A stretch of DNA of 64,000 nucleotides from the NCBI GenBank assembly GCA_003586115.2, contig QVOM02000073.1:35406305-35470304 (forward strand), given 5' to 3'. Origin of the DNA: Salvator merianae (lineage: Eukaryota; Chordata; Lepidosauria; Squamata; Teiidae). This document shows positions 10,710-24,312 of the stretch, in pieces (positions within the stretch are counted from its first letter, which is position 1; each line of letters starts with the position of its first letter). The notes under the pieces were generated by a model, which saw only the letters and a list, made by a program, of their open reading frames with translations, was not told the DNA's origin and ran no database searches. Made by a program: the position numbers and the translations under genes.

Positions 10710-13700
10710 CAGAAAGTACAATTCAGGTTGCGACTGGGCAGCAGTAATAGCAACATGACTTAAGGAAGGTGGAAAGCTGGAAAAAAGGCTGGATGAGACA
10801 ACACAAACAGATATAGCAATTAATAGCCACACAAATGCCCCACTGCTGTTGGCACTTCTTGGAGCCCTGTGGGACCTACACTGAGCTGCCCCTCTGGCTA
10901 CGGTGGCCATATCTCAAAGTAGCATCTTTTTTGGAATGACTTTCATATTTGCCTGACTACCAAATTTCTGGATTTTTTACATTTTAAAATTATTTATTAT
11001 ACAGCTTGGAGTTTGGCTGGAACAAATGAATGCAACAGAAAAACCCTAAGACTTGACTTTCCTGAGATTTCTTTCCCATCCTGGTGGCTGTTTGCATTTG
11101 CTAACAGAAGAGTCCAGCTGTTCTGTAATAACCTGGCTATTTTTTGAGTGCTCAGTAGCCAGTCCTCTTAGTCAAGAGGTCTTGTGCACAGAATGTAGGT
11201 TTCCTGAGGGTAAATATTTTCCAGCTTAATTTATTCTAGGTACAGACATACGGAAGAGGCTTATCTTAGACCCAAAGCACTAAAAGATGGGAAACTGTGA
11301 ATGAATAAGGAACATTGAACTCTTTATCTGCAGCTTCTCTATGTTTATAGTGTACTTTATTGTTGGGGCTCAAGACGATAGTGTTGCCTGGCCAGCCTTG
11401 GAGACCATGGTACTCTTCAGTCTAGCTTTCCTTCAGGAGAGGGACTTTGCCATCTACACTCCCTCCATATCATAATTATCCATAGGGCAGCAATTTCCCC
11501 TTTTTATAGCAATACTCAAGCCCTGCTCAACAATGCCAAGTCATTCTAGGCATACTGGGGCATTTAGAGAGGGTGCATGCTCCAGTCTAGAGCACTGATG
11601 ATATGAGATCCATGATAAATACATACAACAGTGCTCTGTTGACTGGGATCACACCTCTGCCTTCTGTTTTCTGATCAGATTTGAAATACAACTCCTTAGG
11701 TCTGCGTTATCCCTTCCTGAACTAGAAACTTAACAGTATCCTTCGAAAATAATATCTCACAATGCATCCCGCAAAGGTGTGACGTATGCTTTTCCCATGG
11801 GCCTTTGCCTGCATATTAGCCATTCAAGGGCAATGAGAAGCACAGAGGTTCAATCTTTTGTTTTATGTCTTCTTTCATGCAGGGCTCTTGCCTCTTAAGT
11901 GACATAAGGTATGCACACCTTTGCTCTGGCCTTGGGCATGCCCTAGGAGAAAACACATGCAATCAGGAGGTTGGGAAGGCCACCATGAACTGGATGTTAC
12001 CTCCCAGATCATTTGCCTCTGTTGAGCACATATACTGTAACACAAGCTCTTGCCTTTGCTTCTGCATTATTGTAACAATGCTTGTTCGCTAGATGTGCTC
12101 ATCATTCAGCTTGGCAAGAACAACCTCAGGCTATGGAAGTTCATATTACACTGCCCTATAAGATGTTGAATGGGTTTGTGATTTGATTCCAAACCCGACA
12201 GAGAGGTGTTTCAACAAGATGGCCCAAGGTTCTAATCAAGATTGACAGGGATCATAAAAAAGAAATAAGGTCTTTGGTAGGCATGTGTGTGGTAGCGGAG
12301 GATAGACAATATCATCCTTGTCTTTCTAGAAGTCAGATGGTATCCAAACAGCCAAATGTTATCCATTTCTGGAGCCTGGCAATCAAATTCAATAAAATAA
12401 GGTAAGAGCTAGCCTTATCCATTTGCTAAAGATTTGGTAGCAGTTAAGAATTGGGCAGCATATGCCAAAGAACATCAGCAAGGCTAGGGGAATCCCAACA
12501 AGGCTCTAACACCCTAGACTGCAGGATGCATCACTAAAGTGGTTTATGTCATGGCAGGAATCAAGAGACAGGTACCTTCCACAATTACAGACACAGCAAG
12601 GAGGTTGGACAATGGATCAAACAGTAGGTGAGACATTTGATGAAGGAGTCTGTTTTATGTCCCTGTTAAACTATATAGATTCTGTAACCAATAAAGTTTT
12701 GGCAAACTTTCACTTCACTACTATGCTTGGTTTGAGGAGGCTGAGCAAGTGCAAATATCAGCCTGTAAACAAAATTATGTCACCATTGAAAACCACGGAA
12801 TTTACTTCCTAAGACTGCATGCATTAGAAATGATACAGTCAGGAAGTTCAGCATCCTGAACACACAGTCCTTATGTGAGTGCTGGTCATGTTGGTAAACA
12901 ACAAAGATTCTGGCTTGCTGAATGTACAAGAAATGAACGGCTAAGCAACACAACAAAACAAGTACCTCGCAATGCAAAACTTGGCTTGGAGACCATATCA
13001 AAGGCTTGTTAGTTCTTTCTCAAAAATACTCCCAAACATAATAAGCAAAAATTAGTCTTCATCTCTCACTGACAATAGCTTCAATCAACAAACTCTAAAA
13101 CACACAGAATTGGACTTCACAGCATGCACACAAAATGTAAGAAGGCTTGTGAGGGAATTTCGTATCCATTATTCACTAACCAATATGAGTTAATGGGGGG
13201 AAATGCACCTGAGTTTCAGAATCTGTATTACTCCCCCCTCTTTTTTAAAACCAATCATTAGACACAGCCGGAAAAAAAACTCAGTAGTTTGTTCGCCATT
13301 TAACACCAGCTTCAGTACTAACTCTACCATTCTTTTAATCATTGAGTTGAGAGATGAAGGAAAAGAGGCACATTGAGATTTGATGTTAGTTCATCTGAAG
13401 ACTTGTTTGGGACGGGATTTTTACATGTAACCTGTTTTGTGAGTCCCTACAAAGATAAAACAACTGGAATAATCAAACACAGAATTTAGAAATCAGCAAA
13501 TATAAGAATGTTGGAGGAGCTTGAATAGGATGGACATGAAAATCAGCACCCCTGTTTAATTTCCATTCGTAGATGCAGGTTTGTAGCTCACTGAACATGA
13601 ACTTTGTACTTCTGTTGCCACATTTACCACTGTGGCTTGAAGCTTCCTTTATCCCAGGCCCTGCAGATGCAGGAGAAGGCAGTTGGTGATAAAAATGTGT

Positions 13701-13736
13701 CCTTTTCCATTAATGAGGGCTGAACTACAAGTTCTA

Positions 13737-13762
13737 GTATATATACACACACACATACACAT
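13737..13762. repeat. (AT)n/(AC)n microsatellite
   Basis: TATATATACACACACACATA, a compound dinucleotide repeat with an interruption. Confidence 0.8.
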
Positions 13763-13975
13763 GAAAAGTCACACTATTCATGCTTTTTTCCAATATATAT
13801 GTTTGGGGTAAGTAATCCTAGTCTTCTCATTGTTGGAAAGAGTTCTGTACCAAAGCGGCAGCACTGGTTCTTATGCTCCCTTTTTCCTACTCCAAATATA
13901 TTTGGTAGGTCTGAAGGGCAATCAGACAGGATTTTTTTTCAGTCACCCCTTTTAGAAAATGTGCCCCTTCCGTAG

Positions 13976-14004
13976 ACAAACAAAACAAAACAAAACAAAA
14001 AAAC
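13976..14004. repeat. (CAAAA)n microsatellite
   Basis: Five to six CAAAA units ending in an A-run. Confidence 0.8.
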
Positions 14005-17000
14005 AGGCATTCAAACAGTTATAATAATAATCCTACCTCACGTTTTCAGACATTGCTTTTTCTTTGCCTCAAAATCTGGCAATACCTTCCTGACAAGTGC
14101 TTGCCACTGATTGGCCAGCTGCCTGCCCAACTTTCTGAGGTCCAGCTATTTCACACATTGTGAATGACTACATTTCCCTCCTTTTTGCTTATGTAGCTTC
14201 CCTCCCAATGCAACAACAAAAAAAAGAGTCACTGTGGGTGTTATTTTACATGATATAAGGAAAAGACACCCATTCTCAGGCTTCAGGATGGGGTAAGGTA
14301 ATTTGGGGGATTTTATGTCTTCCCTTACATCCTCAAATTCAACAGAGGGCATCTCATTATAAGCACTTCTGATCACACCCTTAGAGGGTGGTGACAGATG
14401 CTTTAAGAAACCATGAATGTTTTTCCCAAGCCCAGTAGGAATGAGTGCAAAACATGGAGCCTATTCAAAGCAAACATAGAAATAATCATGCATTCCAAAC
14501 AGTACATAGATAGTGAATGCTTAATTTTCATACTAGTACAGAAAAGTGGCATCAGCCCATTAATTAAAAACCACAGGACAGCAGAAATAGTATCTGATCG
14601 GAAGCCTCTGAACTATGTTTTAGTCAGTGGGAAACTGAAACACAGTTCAGAGAGATGAAAATGAAGCTTCTAATTGCACCACCCTTCTCAGCAGACTACC
14701 ATAAATGTCCTCCAAATCTGTTAGCCTTCATTGCAAAAAAGCTCAGAAAGGCATAAGCCACTGAAACACTTATATCTTATTCCCAATAGTACTCAAGATA
14801 CTGCTGGAATTGCCATTTCCTGCTGCAGAACTTGTGACAGGAAATGAGGAATGGTTTGTGAGTTAGTTTCAGACAAGGAAATGTACTTGGAACTTTGCAT
14901 GTAGTCCAGATGCTATCAGCAGATGACTTAGTAAAAGGACTTAGCAAAGAGCATTGCAAGCTGCAAGTTATTTGCTGATCTCTTGGGAGGTCTAGTGCAA
15001 CAGTACTGGTCACAGCTGGAAAGGCCCTCACCCTTTACTAGATCTCCTTGTAGATCTTAACAGGTGGGGAGGTACAAATTTAAAAAGATAACCCTTCAGC
15101 TATAGGATTTCGTAAGCAAACTCCATGGAGATGATGGACCAAGGAGTCTATGAAATTGTTTCAGAACCAGCAGAATTTGTTTGCTTTACATATCAGAAAC
15201 ATTCTGGAAAATGGCTTTGATGTAGAGATGAAGAAAGGATAGAAATAAAAGGGGATAACTCTTTTTCCCTCAAAGAGACTTCAGCTGTGGCTTGGAAATG
15301 ATTTACAGTATTATTCTGGCATGGCAACAAGTATAACAGATCAAAAACTATTGAATATAGATAATTGTGCTAATTTCATGCACAATGCACTTGGCTTATT
15401 CCTTGCCACTAGCTTGCAGCCAGGGTCACTGAACCCACTTCAGCCAGCAATCTCCATGATGAATGAGAAAGGATTTTACTGCCTGGCAAGGAACAGAGGA
15501 GGTGGGGAGTGTTGTGGAGCCTAGCATTGCAGGCACTTGAGTATATGGGATGCATTTGTTCCAAGGAGTGCTTGCTGCCATTTTGCAGTCCGTGAGTGGG
15601 AACAGACAAAAAAGATACTGAATGCCGGAACAGAACATATCTTCCAGCACAAGCACTGAAGGTGTCCATATCCAAATACCTTAATTATACTGAGCATACA
15701 CAGACTGAAAGAGATTTACCACAGAAAACCCAGAGTTCTTTCAGCACCTTTCTAGGGAAGTCCCTCAAATGGACTCCTGTTACTAGTAGGAGTTAAAAGT
15801 TAATACTGTATTCTGTTTTAACATGCCCTATAATAGATATTCCTGTCAACCCTAATTATGCTTCTCCACCAACGGAGCATACTCCTCCCTGTTCAGTTTA
15901 GCAGAAGGCACATTCCATGATACATATAGTACCAACCTCCAGAACTGAAGGAGACAGTACAAAAAATGCTTGCATTACTTTATTTGCACAAGCAGTCCCC
16001 ATTGGTACTGACTTTGTTTGCTGGCATGGAAGAAGCGTTCTCTGTTAATACCCGAGTTCTTTAGAAATTGAAGTGATAGAATGCTTCCAGATCTGCAGTC
16101 AACCCAAGCTTCTTTCTGTTCCACACTCTTTTAGGCATTATGTCAGCATCTGCTTGCATTCACACTACATCATCCGCATTTAATACAACAATTGTGAAAA
16201 CCGTAGTATTTAGAGGCAGCTTGAGAAACCACAAATTTCTGATTTAAGAGTATGTTGCCACTGGATGAAATACGTTAAATATGAGCAAGACATTTGTTAG
16301 AGCTAGTGATGACTAGCAAAACTATGCTTTGCAGGTGGCAGGGTAGCAATACTAGCGCCATGTTTGAATTTCTTTCATCACACTGAACCAGGCTTTGCTC
16401 TGCTATAGATGAAACATGCCTTTCTAATCATGTATGCCTCCTTTCTTCACTGCCTTAACCAGTTCTGATACAGTTCACTGACTAGAGTGATTAGAGCACC
16501 AATACTTTAAAATTAGTGGTAGCCTTTTGGGTAGCTTATTTTTGCTATGCAAGGTCCAAATAAATTAGTAAGTGAGTCTTTTGAAATGGTAATAAGCTAG
16601 TTCAGTTATTGTCAACCCTCTGCAAGTTGAACAATGGGAGACAGATACATCCTTCCTGACCCCAGCAGGAAGCTTGCAGCTACTGAGGTTTCCCTTAACC
16701 TTTTTAAACATTATGAATTAACTAAAGAAATGCCTTAGCAAATCTCCAATTATAATATGAAAAATTTCAAGACAGGACACCACAAGCAATAGGGTACAAA
16801 AATTTTAAAAAAAGGTTTTGTGACACTCTAAATGCTAAAAACTGTATGTATCATGCATTATTACCACCACCCCTTATCCAAGAGATGGTTTCCACAAGCA
16901 GACTTAAACGTTTGCATCTAAAAACAGAATACCAGGATGGAATTCCCAAATCCATCCAATGTCACAAACATTGTTCAAAGTCGTATTTTCAGTCTTAGGA

Positions 17001-17505
17001 AATCTTCTGCACAGGAAAAAAAAAATCTAGGGAGTGTATCTTCAATATATTAAAGCAAAGCTTCCTTTCTGAGAATCTGGGCAATGCCGCAATTATAGCA
17101 ACGAACATAGTATTACTAGGAACTGAGCCCCTAAAGCAAGGAAAGGGAAATTCCCAAGTCAGAAACTGGTTTCCACTGTTTCATGCTCTCACATTTAACT
17201 AACATGCAATTTAAACAAAAAAAAAGTGCAGGAGATTTGAAGGGAAGTGTTCTCTGAATTAACCATATGCAAATACCTGTAGCACACAAACGAAGGACTG
17301 CTGTGCTGTGACCTCAGAGATCTGGGCGCTCCTACAACAGTCATCAGCCAGCCTACCATACACAACTGTTCTGAGGATAAAGCAGGAAAGAGGAGATGAC
17401 TATCATCACCTCCAGCTCCTTAGAGGAAATTCAAATTATCCTGGCTCCCTACACAGTTCTGATAATGATCTCCAAAATTCCAAAATCACGCTTCCCCTAG
17501 ACTCA

Positions 17506-17950
17506 GGGCCTCCTTGCACTTTACAGCTTAGAATGGTAGAATTATACCATTCTAAGACGGAATAGACCCAGCAGTGCAGTGGCCATTTGCACTGTGAGTA
17601 CTAGAATGGCCCTGTACCAGACCTCCAGCAGTTGTAGTACAAATGCATGCCTACTCACCATGACAATGTCCATGGAAACATCTAGCCATTGTCATGGTGA
17701 CTGGGGATGCAGTGTGCAACTGCATAGCCACAGCTACACTGCAGCCTCACAGCGTTTGCAGCCAGAAGCAGGCACGAACACTGCTGACCAGAAGCAGTCC
17801 AGCTGCTCCCAGTCAAGCTGCTGGACCATGTTTTAGCTATACACAGCTAATAGTGTTTGGGAGCATCTGCAGACTCTTCCGGATGCTGTAGCTGCCCCAG
17901 AGTGCAAATGCACTGTGTTAGTGAGCATGTAGATGCTCATATATTCCGAT
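17506..17950. mobile_element. Family A element, subfamily I, right end lost
   Basis: It starts GGGCCTCCTTGCACTTTACA and aligns along almost its full length, in inverse orientation, with the copy at 45574-46024 (shared blocks AACACTGCTGACCAG, CTGCTCCCAGTCAAGCTG, CATGGTGACTGG). The terminal GGCCC end is missing. Just inside the TIR is a 12-bp perfect stem, CTTAGAATGGTA with its complement (17527-17556), and in the middle a 14-bp perfect stem, TCACCATGACAATG with its complement (17655-17700). Confidence 0.7.
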
Positions 17951-18992
17951 TATGCTTTACACCATCTGTGAAGTATGAGCAGTTTTTTGTTTGCTTGCTT
18001 GTTCTAGTCCAGTGTTTTGTCAACTACTTTTCCAAGGAGGACTTCACCAGGATCACATGCTGTTTCAGATTACTACAATTTGAAATAACGGACCATAATT
18101 AGAGAAAACACAGTACCTTGATACTTGGATAACAAACTAAGTATAAGGTGACCTCTTCCTACTATAGTTTTCCTACTATAGTGAGTTGCACTTCTATTTT
18201 AATTCCAAGAATTGTGTCTTGCATATATAATTGGTATCAACTTTCTATTCTCTTATGCATTTTTCTTCTCGCTCCCTCTTTCTTGATAATGTGCATATGT
18301 CCATCTTAGATGCGTGAGCTATTAGATAAGCAGATAGAGACAGAAGTGCTTACAAGGCATGAACAAAAACAATAGCAAGTCAAAAAGGTAAAAGGATCAA
18401 TCAAAATTGGAGAGATCTACTCCAAATTGGCAATATGAACCCCCCCAAAGAAAGAAAAAAGCAACTGCATGCTACCAGTAACTAGGGACCCCAAATATGA
18501 CACTGAGGTTATCTGCATAGTTAGATGCTCACATTACTGTATGCACCTGATGAAGCAAGCTCTGATCCTTAAAAGCTCAAGCCACAAGGAAGTTTTTTAG
18601 AACCGCTGTGTCTTCTGTAACAGAAGATCATTGCTGTCTATTGGAAGTTTCATCTGCAGCCTTCTTTGTACATCTAGGCTACCCCTCTGACAGAGAGAAT
18701 GAGGGCTTTCAAAAATCAGGGAAACGCTCCACCAATTGTCTCTGTAAAAGTAGAGATGGAACACCACTGTTAATTTCCATTGTATAGACACATGCATCAA
18801 GAAACAGCCCCTTTGCAACAAAACCTGGAAATAAAGAGCAGGAAAGAGTTGTTATAGTTACTTTGAACCTGACTGATGATGAGTCTTGAGTCTACAAGGC
18901 AAATTGCATGGAAGAAGCCAATGCCTATCTCAAAGAGGTTAGGTGTGGGTACTTGGATTCTTGAGGCTGCTTAGCGTAGCCTGGAGAACAAT
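17951..18992. other. Unannotated intronic DNA
   Basis: No gene or repeat recognised. AT-rich, with no notable open frame. Confidence 0.6.
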
Positions 18993-19569
18993 GGGCCTTT
19001 TCGCACTGAGCTCCATAGTCCGTTCCCAAGAGTTGGCTTCGGACCAGAGGGGTTGGAGAACGCTGGCTGCCCTTCGCACTCCCGGCCAGAGGAACGGACC
19101 CGAAGCCGACCAGCAGAGGGAACAGTGCGAATGGCAGCCGCTAGTTCGGTACCACACTCTGTACCATCGAGCTCCGCTTCGTAACCAGAGGGCTCCTTAT
19201 GGAGCCGGCTTCATAACGGCAGCTAGGCTGCCATGCCCAAAGGGCTATCCCGGACACGAAGCAGCGGACCGGGGTGTGAAGCTTCGTACCGGGGTGTGAA
19301 GCCTCAGACCACGCATGCACAGCCGCGCCAGCCACGCCCGGCCGCCATTTCAAATGCCAACGGGAGTGCGAAAGCACCGTGCCCGATCTTCGCTCCATTG
19401 CGCAGGTCGGAATGAAGACAAGCTTTTACTTGTCTTGCCTTACCCAGGATCAGGTACGAATCGGGTACGAAGTGGTTGGGATCGGGTGAGGCGCACACCC
19501 GCGGCAGTGCGAAAGCTCCGTTCCAGCGAACGGACAAGAACGTTCCACTCGCTAAGTGTGCAAAGGCCC
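18993..19569. mobile_element. Family A element, CpG-rich (young) copy
   Basis: The 577-bp element starts GGGCCTTTTCGCACTGAGCT and ends AAGTGTGCAAAGGCCC. It is flanked by AAT on both sides (18990-18992, 19570-19572). The interior is strikingly CpG-rich (for example CCGAAGCCGACC, AGCCGCGCCAGCCACGCCCG), unlike the flanking intron, and has a short direct repeat ACCGGGGTGTGAAGC. Retained CpGs suggest recent insertion or protection from methylation. Its interior does not align with the 17.5/45.6 kb subfamily, so it is a different subfamily sharing the termini. Confidence 0.75.
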
Positions 19570-20706
19570 AATGAGCAAGATATTCCCCACAGGTTCTTGT
19601 GCCATAAGAACTGGGACTTGCAACTGTGAGAGCAGAGCCTTCCTTACTTAGGAACCAGAAACTGTATTCAGAGGACTTTGTAAAAGTCTGCTGCAATCCC
19701 TGTAAAGCACATTCTTTGGTTTTTACTTCAAACATAGATCTACATAGGCTGTGCTCTATAATTCATCGATACTTATTTCCATGGGTGCACTAGATTAAAT
19801 ACTTAGACCCTACTGGACTAAGTTATCAAAGGGCAAAGTATCATTCAATAGTGTTGTTGACATTTAATACAAATATTCAAAATCTCTTAGTTAAGCACAA
19901 TTGCCCCATTGTCATTCTCAAGGCATTGTTAAATTTGTTTTAATTTTTTTAAAAAAATATAATAATTAAAAAATCCTGACACTTCATTAGTTGTACAAGC
20001 AGTGAATATTCCAGTGAGGATACTAACTTTTATAAACACAAGCTCTGGGGTTCTAGCTATTTCAATTGACTAAAAGGCAGTAAAAAATATGACATTGTAG
20101 ATACTGAATATGGAAAACTGAACTTAAACTCAATACACAAATGTTTGTTTAGTTGGAAAAGAACCTCTCTTTGTCCTAAATATGAAGCTAAGAACTTTGC
20201 AGCCTACACATTTGTCCCTGTGAACATTTGGACCCAACAGAAAAAGCTCTGGCATGGTTCCACAAACACTGAAATCAATGTTTGAAACCCCGCCTATATT
20301 AAATTTGTACATTCTTTGAAGAACTTTCACAGGATGACAAGTTATAGGACAAACAAGTAAGATTAATGCATGTGGGAGAAAAGTATATGATGCGATAAAA
20401 GTGTAAAAAAAAAAAGCTTGTATCTTTATGTTCTTCACAGTAAAGTTATGCACCAAAAAAAAGCTTTTTGACACAAATTCTATTTCTATGTCAATAACTA
20501 CACAAATGCAGAATGATCTGTATATGTAAATACATTGTGATGCCCATTCAAACGCAAGGAATCTATTATCATCACTACATTTGTATTGTCCAGTGCGGAT
20601 TACCAAACAGCACATTTTAATTCAAAGTGCAATGTAGATCAAAACGTGCACTACCATTTATGTTGTCAGCTTATGTTTGCATTGTTGCATGTGACCTGGG
20701 GATATT
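19570..20706. other. Unannotated intronic DNA
   Basis: AT-rich. A minus-strand open frame of 161 codons (20130-20615) is low in complexity and shows no family resemblance. No repeat recognised. Confidence 0.55.
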
Positions 20707-21362
20707 GGCCATTTCTGCACTTACCTTACTGGAGCAGTTCTACTACACTGGCCCAGGCTGTTCCATTTCTAGCCCAGTTGTTGCCGTTCGCATCACGAGG
20801 GCTGGAATGTCATTGTTCTGGTCCAGGAGAGCCAGCAAAGTAGATGGTCCATCCCCTGGTCCGTTCCTTGCAATCCATCCTTCCGTTGGAAGTTCCTATC
20901 CATGACTGGGCAACGCACGCGTCCCTCCTATGTTGTGTCCAGTGTGCGAGAACAGGGCTGAGCAGTGCAGGGTCCAGACCTAGTATTGCAGAGTCCAAAC
21001 CTAGCCATTCGACTCCAGAGGCAGATCTGCAAGGCCCTGGATCACAGACAGCCAAACTCTGGACCCAGGCATTCCACCCCAGATTCCCCTGTTCAAGCAG
21101 GCTCCAGAGCTCACACGTGGGTTCAGAGCAACAATTTCAATGCAGCCACAACACTGGGAGTGGTCTCGCAAGACTGGAAGGGGTGGTAAACGCCACTCCT
21201 GGACCATTCCTGCTGCCGCAGGTTCACTTGTGAACTGCTTTTAACCAGTGCACAGCTGGACCGGGAGTTCTTAGGATGCTCCCAGGACACTTCAGGAGGT
21301 GCAGAAGCAGCAGCCCAGAGAACTGCTTGTTCTGCTAGACCAGATAAGTGCAAAAAGGGCCC
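20707..21362. mobile_element. Family A element, longest copy
   Basis: The 656-bp element starts GGCCATTTCTGCACTTACC and ends AAGTGCAAAAAGGGCCC. The TIRs match the family A type, but flanking 3-bp duplications are not clear (TAT versus TTT). The stretch after the left end, CTGGAGCAGTTCTA, recurs at 26.3 kb and loosely at 58.15 kb. Moderately CpG-rich. The open frames in it are chance. Confidence 0.6.
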
Positions 21363-22276
21363 TTTGCTTGTATTATAACTTTTTACTCTGATAAAGGAAG
21401 ACTTTCCCTGATTCTCACATCAATGCTATTACAGGTAAGGAACAAATAAAATAAAACAAAAGGACCCTCGCAATATTTTTACAGTTTCCTCCAACTACAG
21501 TGCAGCATAGATACTAGGCACGAGGCGAATCCTAAGCACACAGTCACAACTGCCAAAGAAACTCCTCCTGGGCACCAAACACACATGCACAGCACTTTGC
21601 ATCTATTGTCTAAGCTGCCTTCTTGACCAATCCTGCCCCCCATTATGTAATGGGCTAAAACAGGCCAAAATAGGGAGCACTGTTGAACATCAGCAGCTGC
21701 CACTGCTCGCTTCAGCTGCACAACTCTAGGTTGGAAGAGGCTCTGCTGAATGTTTTGAGCAAATACTTCTTTCCTCTTGGCATGAAATCCCATTGAAGCA
21801 GGGCCAAAGAGGATGGGAACTCCAGGCATATTGCCTCACAGTGCCAACACTTCCAGCACATTGGTTCAGTTTAGGACACTTACTAAACCACAGGCCAAGG
21901 GGAGCCTGCGTTCTAATTGGCTGGTTGCGAACAATGTTGTTATCCCTTGACAACATCTTTGCACTGAATGCTTTCCTCTTCTGACTTTGATACCTGCCAG
22001 CAAATATGCTGGTGATGCACTTAGCTGACTCTCCTGCATCTGACCACATGTACTGAAGCAAAAGCTACTTCAGTGTGGGAAAGGAGGGCAAGCCAGAAGG
22101 ACAATCTCTTAATGGTTTTGCAAAAGTACATGAAAGCCCGGAGATTCCAGCCATATTTCTTCTCTTAGTTTAATAAAAGAGTATTAAGTACATACATACC
22201 CTCCCCTGAATCACAGAGATCTTTTCATTTTGGCTGGACTGCACCAGTAACTGCATGGTTCATTCAGTTCTGAATG
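21363..22276. other. Unannotated intronic DNA
   Basis: No gene or repeat recognised. Confidence 0.55.
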
Positions 22277-22442
22277 TAGGGTTGCCATATGGAATCTAGG
22301 TCAGGGTTCTTGTAATTTTAATAGTTTTATAGAAAATGGAGTTTCAACAGGTGTTGCCTATATTACAAAGTACACCTGCTGAAATTTTCATAGAGTTTTT
22401 AAGATACAGGAACCCTGAGCTGCAATCCATATGGCAACCCTA
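22277..22442. mobile_element. Palindromic MITE with TA ends (mariner-like)
   Basis: The 166-bp element is an almost complete palindrome. The left end reads TAGGGTTGCCATATGGAATC and the right end is the inverse (CCATATGGCAACCCTA). The arms continue to pair inward (CAGGGTTC / GAACCCTG, then CAACAGGTGT / ACACCTGCTG) nearly to the centre. The outermost TA on both sides fits a TA target duplication of Tc1/mariner-type elements. No coding capacity. Confidence 0.65.
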
Positions 22443-22740
22443 CCCAAACAATGACGACAACCAACCTTTGAGCAAACACAATTCTGATCCTGGTTACTTT
22501 TTGTGTTTGAAGAATACATTTGAACTGGCATGCCATAAATGTACACTGAACAACAGTCTGTTTCTTTCACACACCTTCAGGAGCCTAGACAGCTTTCTAC
22601 AGAAAAGATACATAAAATCCCTTCCTAAGAAGCACATTGACTAAAGAGCAAACCAGAAGTACCAGTAAGCTGTGTATTTGCTTTTCAGCCATACTTCACT
22701 CATAACAAATCACAGCAGGTAACAGGTGTACTGATGTTTG

Positions 22741-23115
22741 TTTATTTTTCACTTATTTGTATTTCTATCCCGCCCTATACCCAAAGGTTTCAGGGAGGGT
22801 TATAATAAAATCAGCATTAAAACAGATACAATAAGTTAGCTAAAACAATGACAGTGCCTGCACTGGGGTGGGGGACATGCTGTTCCCTCAGCCAAAGGCT
22901 ATGGTAAAGAGACGCATCTTCACCATATGTCTGAATACATACAATGAGGGTGCCTGACACACCTCAGAGGAGGAAGTATTCCACAGCCTGGGGGCTACCA
23001 CCAAGAAGGCCCTCCAACGTGTCCCCAGCCCCTTAAATGCTGAAGGGGGTGGCACCGCCATGAGGGCCTCACTGGCATAGAGCATGGGCAGGTCTGTAAG
23101 AGAGAAGGCATTCCT
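22741..23115 (-). mobile_element. L2-like LINE, 5'-truncated 3' end
   Basis: On the minus strand the translation includes APRLWNTSSSEV followed by a FRHMVKMRL-like segment, the C-terminal signature of L2-type LINE ORF2. The tail carries CCTTTGGGTATAGGGCGGGA and then TAGAAATAC. It matches the 3' end of the plus-strand LINE at 33.8-35.2 kb (shared blocks GTGAGGCCCTC, TAGCCCCCAG, CTGTGGAA, GGGAACAGCAT). About 375 bp remain. Confidence 0.7.
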
Positions 23116-24312
23116 TTATGAGAAAGAAGCGTTTCAGAGTTGATGCTAACAAGACAACGCAGGCCCCTGGGAGACCTGTGCTTCCTAATTATTTGTTTTG
23201 ATTTTACATCATGTATTTGCTAGAAATTTGTTCTCCTCATATTAATTCAGTGTAATAATAAATGCAAGCTTAGGTCTGTGTGGAATTGGAGTAACTGGCT
23301 TGTTCACAAACTGCATCGATGGCTGCCAGCTGTTTCTCTCCCTACACTTTAATATGCACAGTAAGAGGAAAAGCTTTATCTGTTGACTTTCTGAGGCTAT
23401 GAAACAATGCATGTTTAAGAAACTGTTATAACAATGTTTACAATCTCAGCCACCAACACTAGAAATGCTGGAGAACTTCAGTATAACGTGGGACTACTTA
23501 ATTGCTTGCCTGTGGCTACAGTGAATAAGAATCTACCAACATAGTTTCAAAGGACTGCTGATTTTTACGAAGACCAAAATAAACAATGGTTTCCTATAAG
23601 TGGTTATAGTATATAAGCTTATCAACAAAAAAAAATAGATAAAATGGTAGTGTTCAAATTTAATAAACAGTAAACAGAACTGGGTATTCAATAATATATT
23701 GATACAATGAAGGACATCACAATCACTCCTATATATACAGTTAAGAAAACTGATTTATAAAATTACTTTACAAAAAGTAACAGCTCAAATGAAGTCCAAA
23801 TTTCAAAATACCAAACTTTGGATCTATATCTGGATGTCTCCAAACAGAATACAAAAACATAAACAAGAAAATGTCCAAAATAAGGAATGATAAGATATCT
23901 CAAACAGAAGTTGTTAAAATAAACGAATGGCTCAGAATTGCAGAATATTCCAAAGTAAAACTGTCAAAAGTAACTTCTGTACCATAAAGCCTGGTTCCTG
24001 GCAATTGCACAAGGATCAAGGAGAGGCCCTGCAGAGCCCAATGACAGCCACCCACAGCACAGTAACCCTGTCCCAGCCTATTTGTGCAGAGGGGGAACAA
24101 AAATTACCCTGCTTTGAAGTTTCAGACCAGAAGGCATTCCATGGTGCACCTGAAAATGGTCCCAGAAGTGGCCCATTTCCACAGACTGTGAAAATGTTGC
24201 TAGGTTCTGCATGCCTCACGTACTATTCTAGCCACCGCCTCTCTGCACAGTGATGGCTGGAGCAGACCCAAGCCTAGGAATACAAGGGCAAACACTTACA
24301 GTGTTCTCCCCC

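Larger units (their letters stand above)
7759..17505. other. Unannotated intronic DNA with microsatellites
   Basis: Nearly 10 kb without a recognised gene or repeat family. Simple repeats are listed separately. Open frames on both strands are short and of low-complexity or unremarkable composition. Diverged transposon remnants may well be present that cannot be identified by eye. Confidence 0.45.

Noticed and set aside
20130..20615. 161-codon minus-strand frame
   Set aside because: AT-rich, phenylalanine/isoleucine-rich translation typical of noncoding AT-rich DNA. No homologue recognised.
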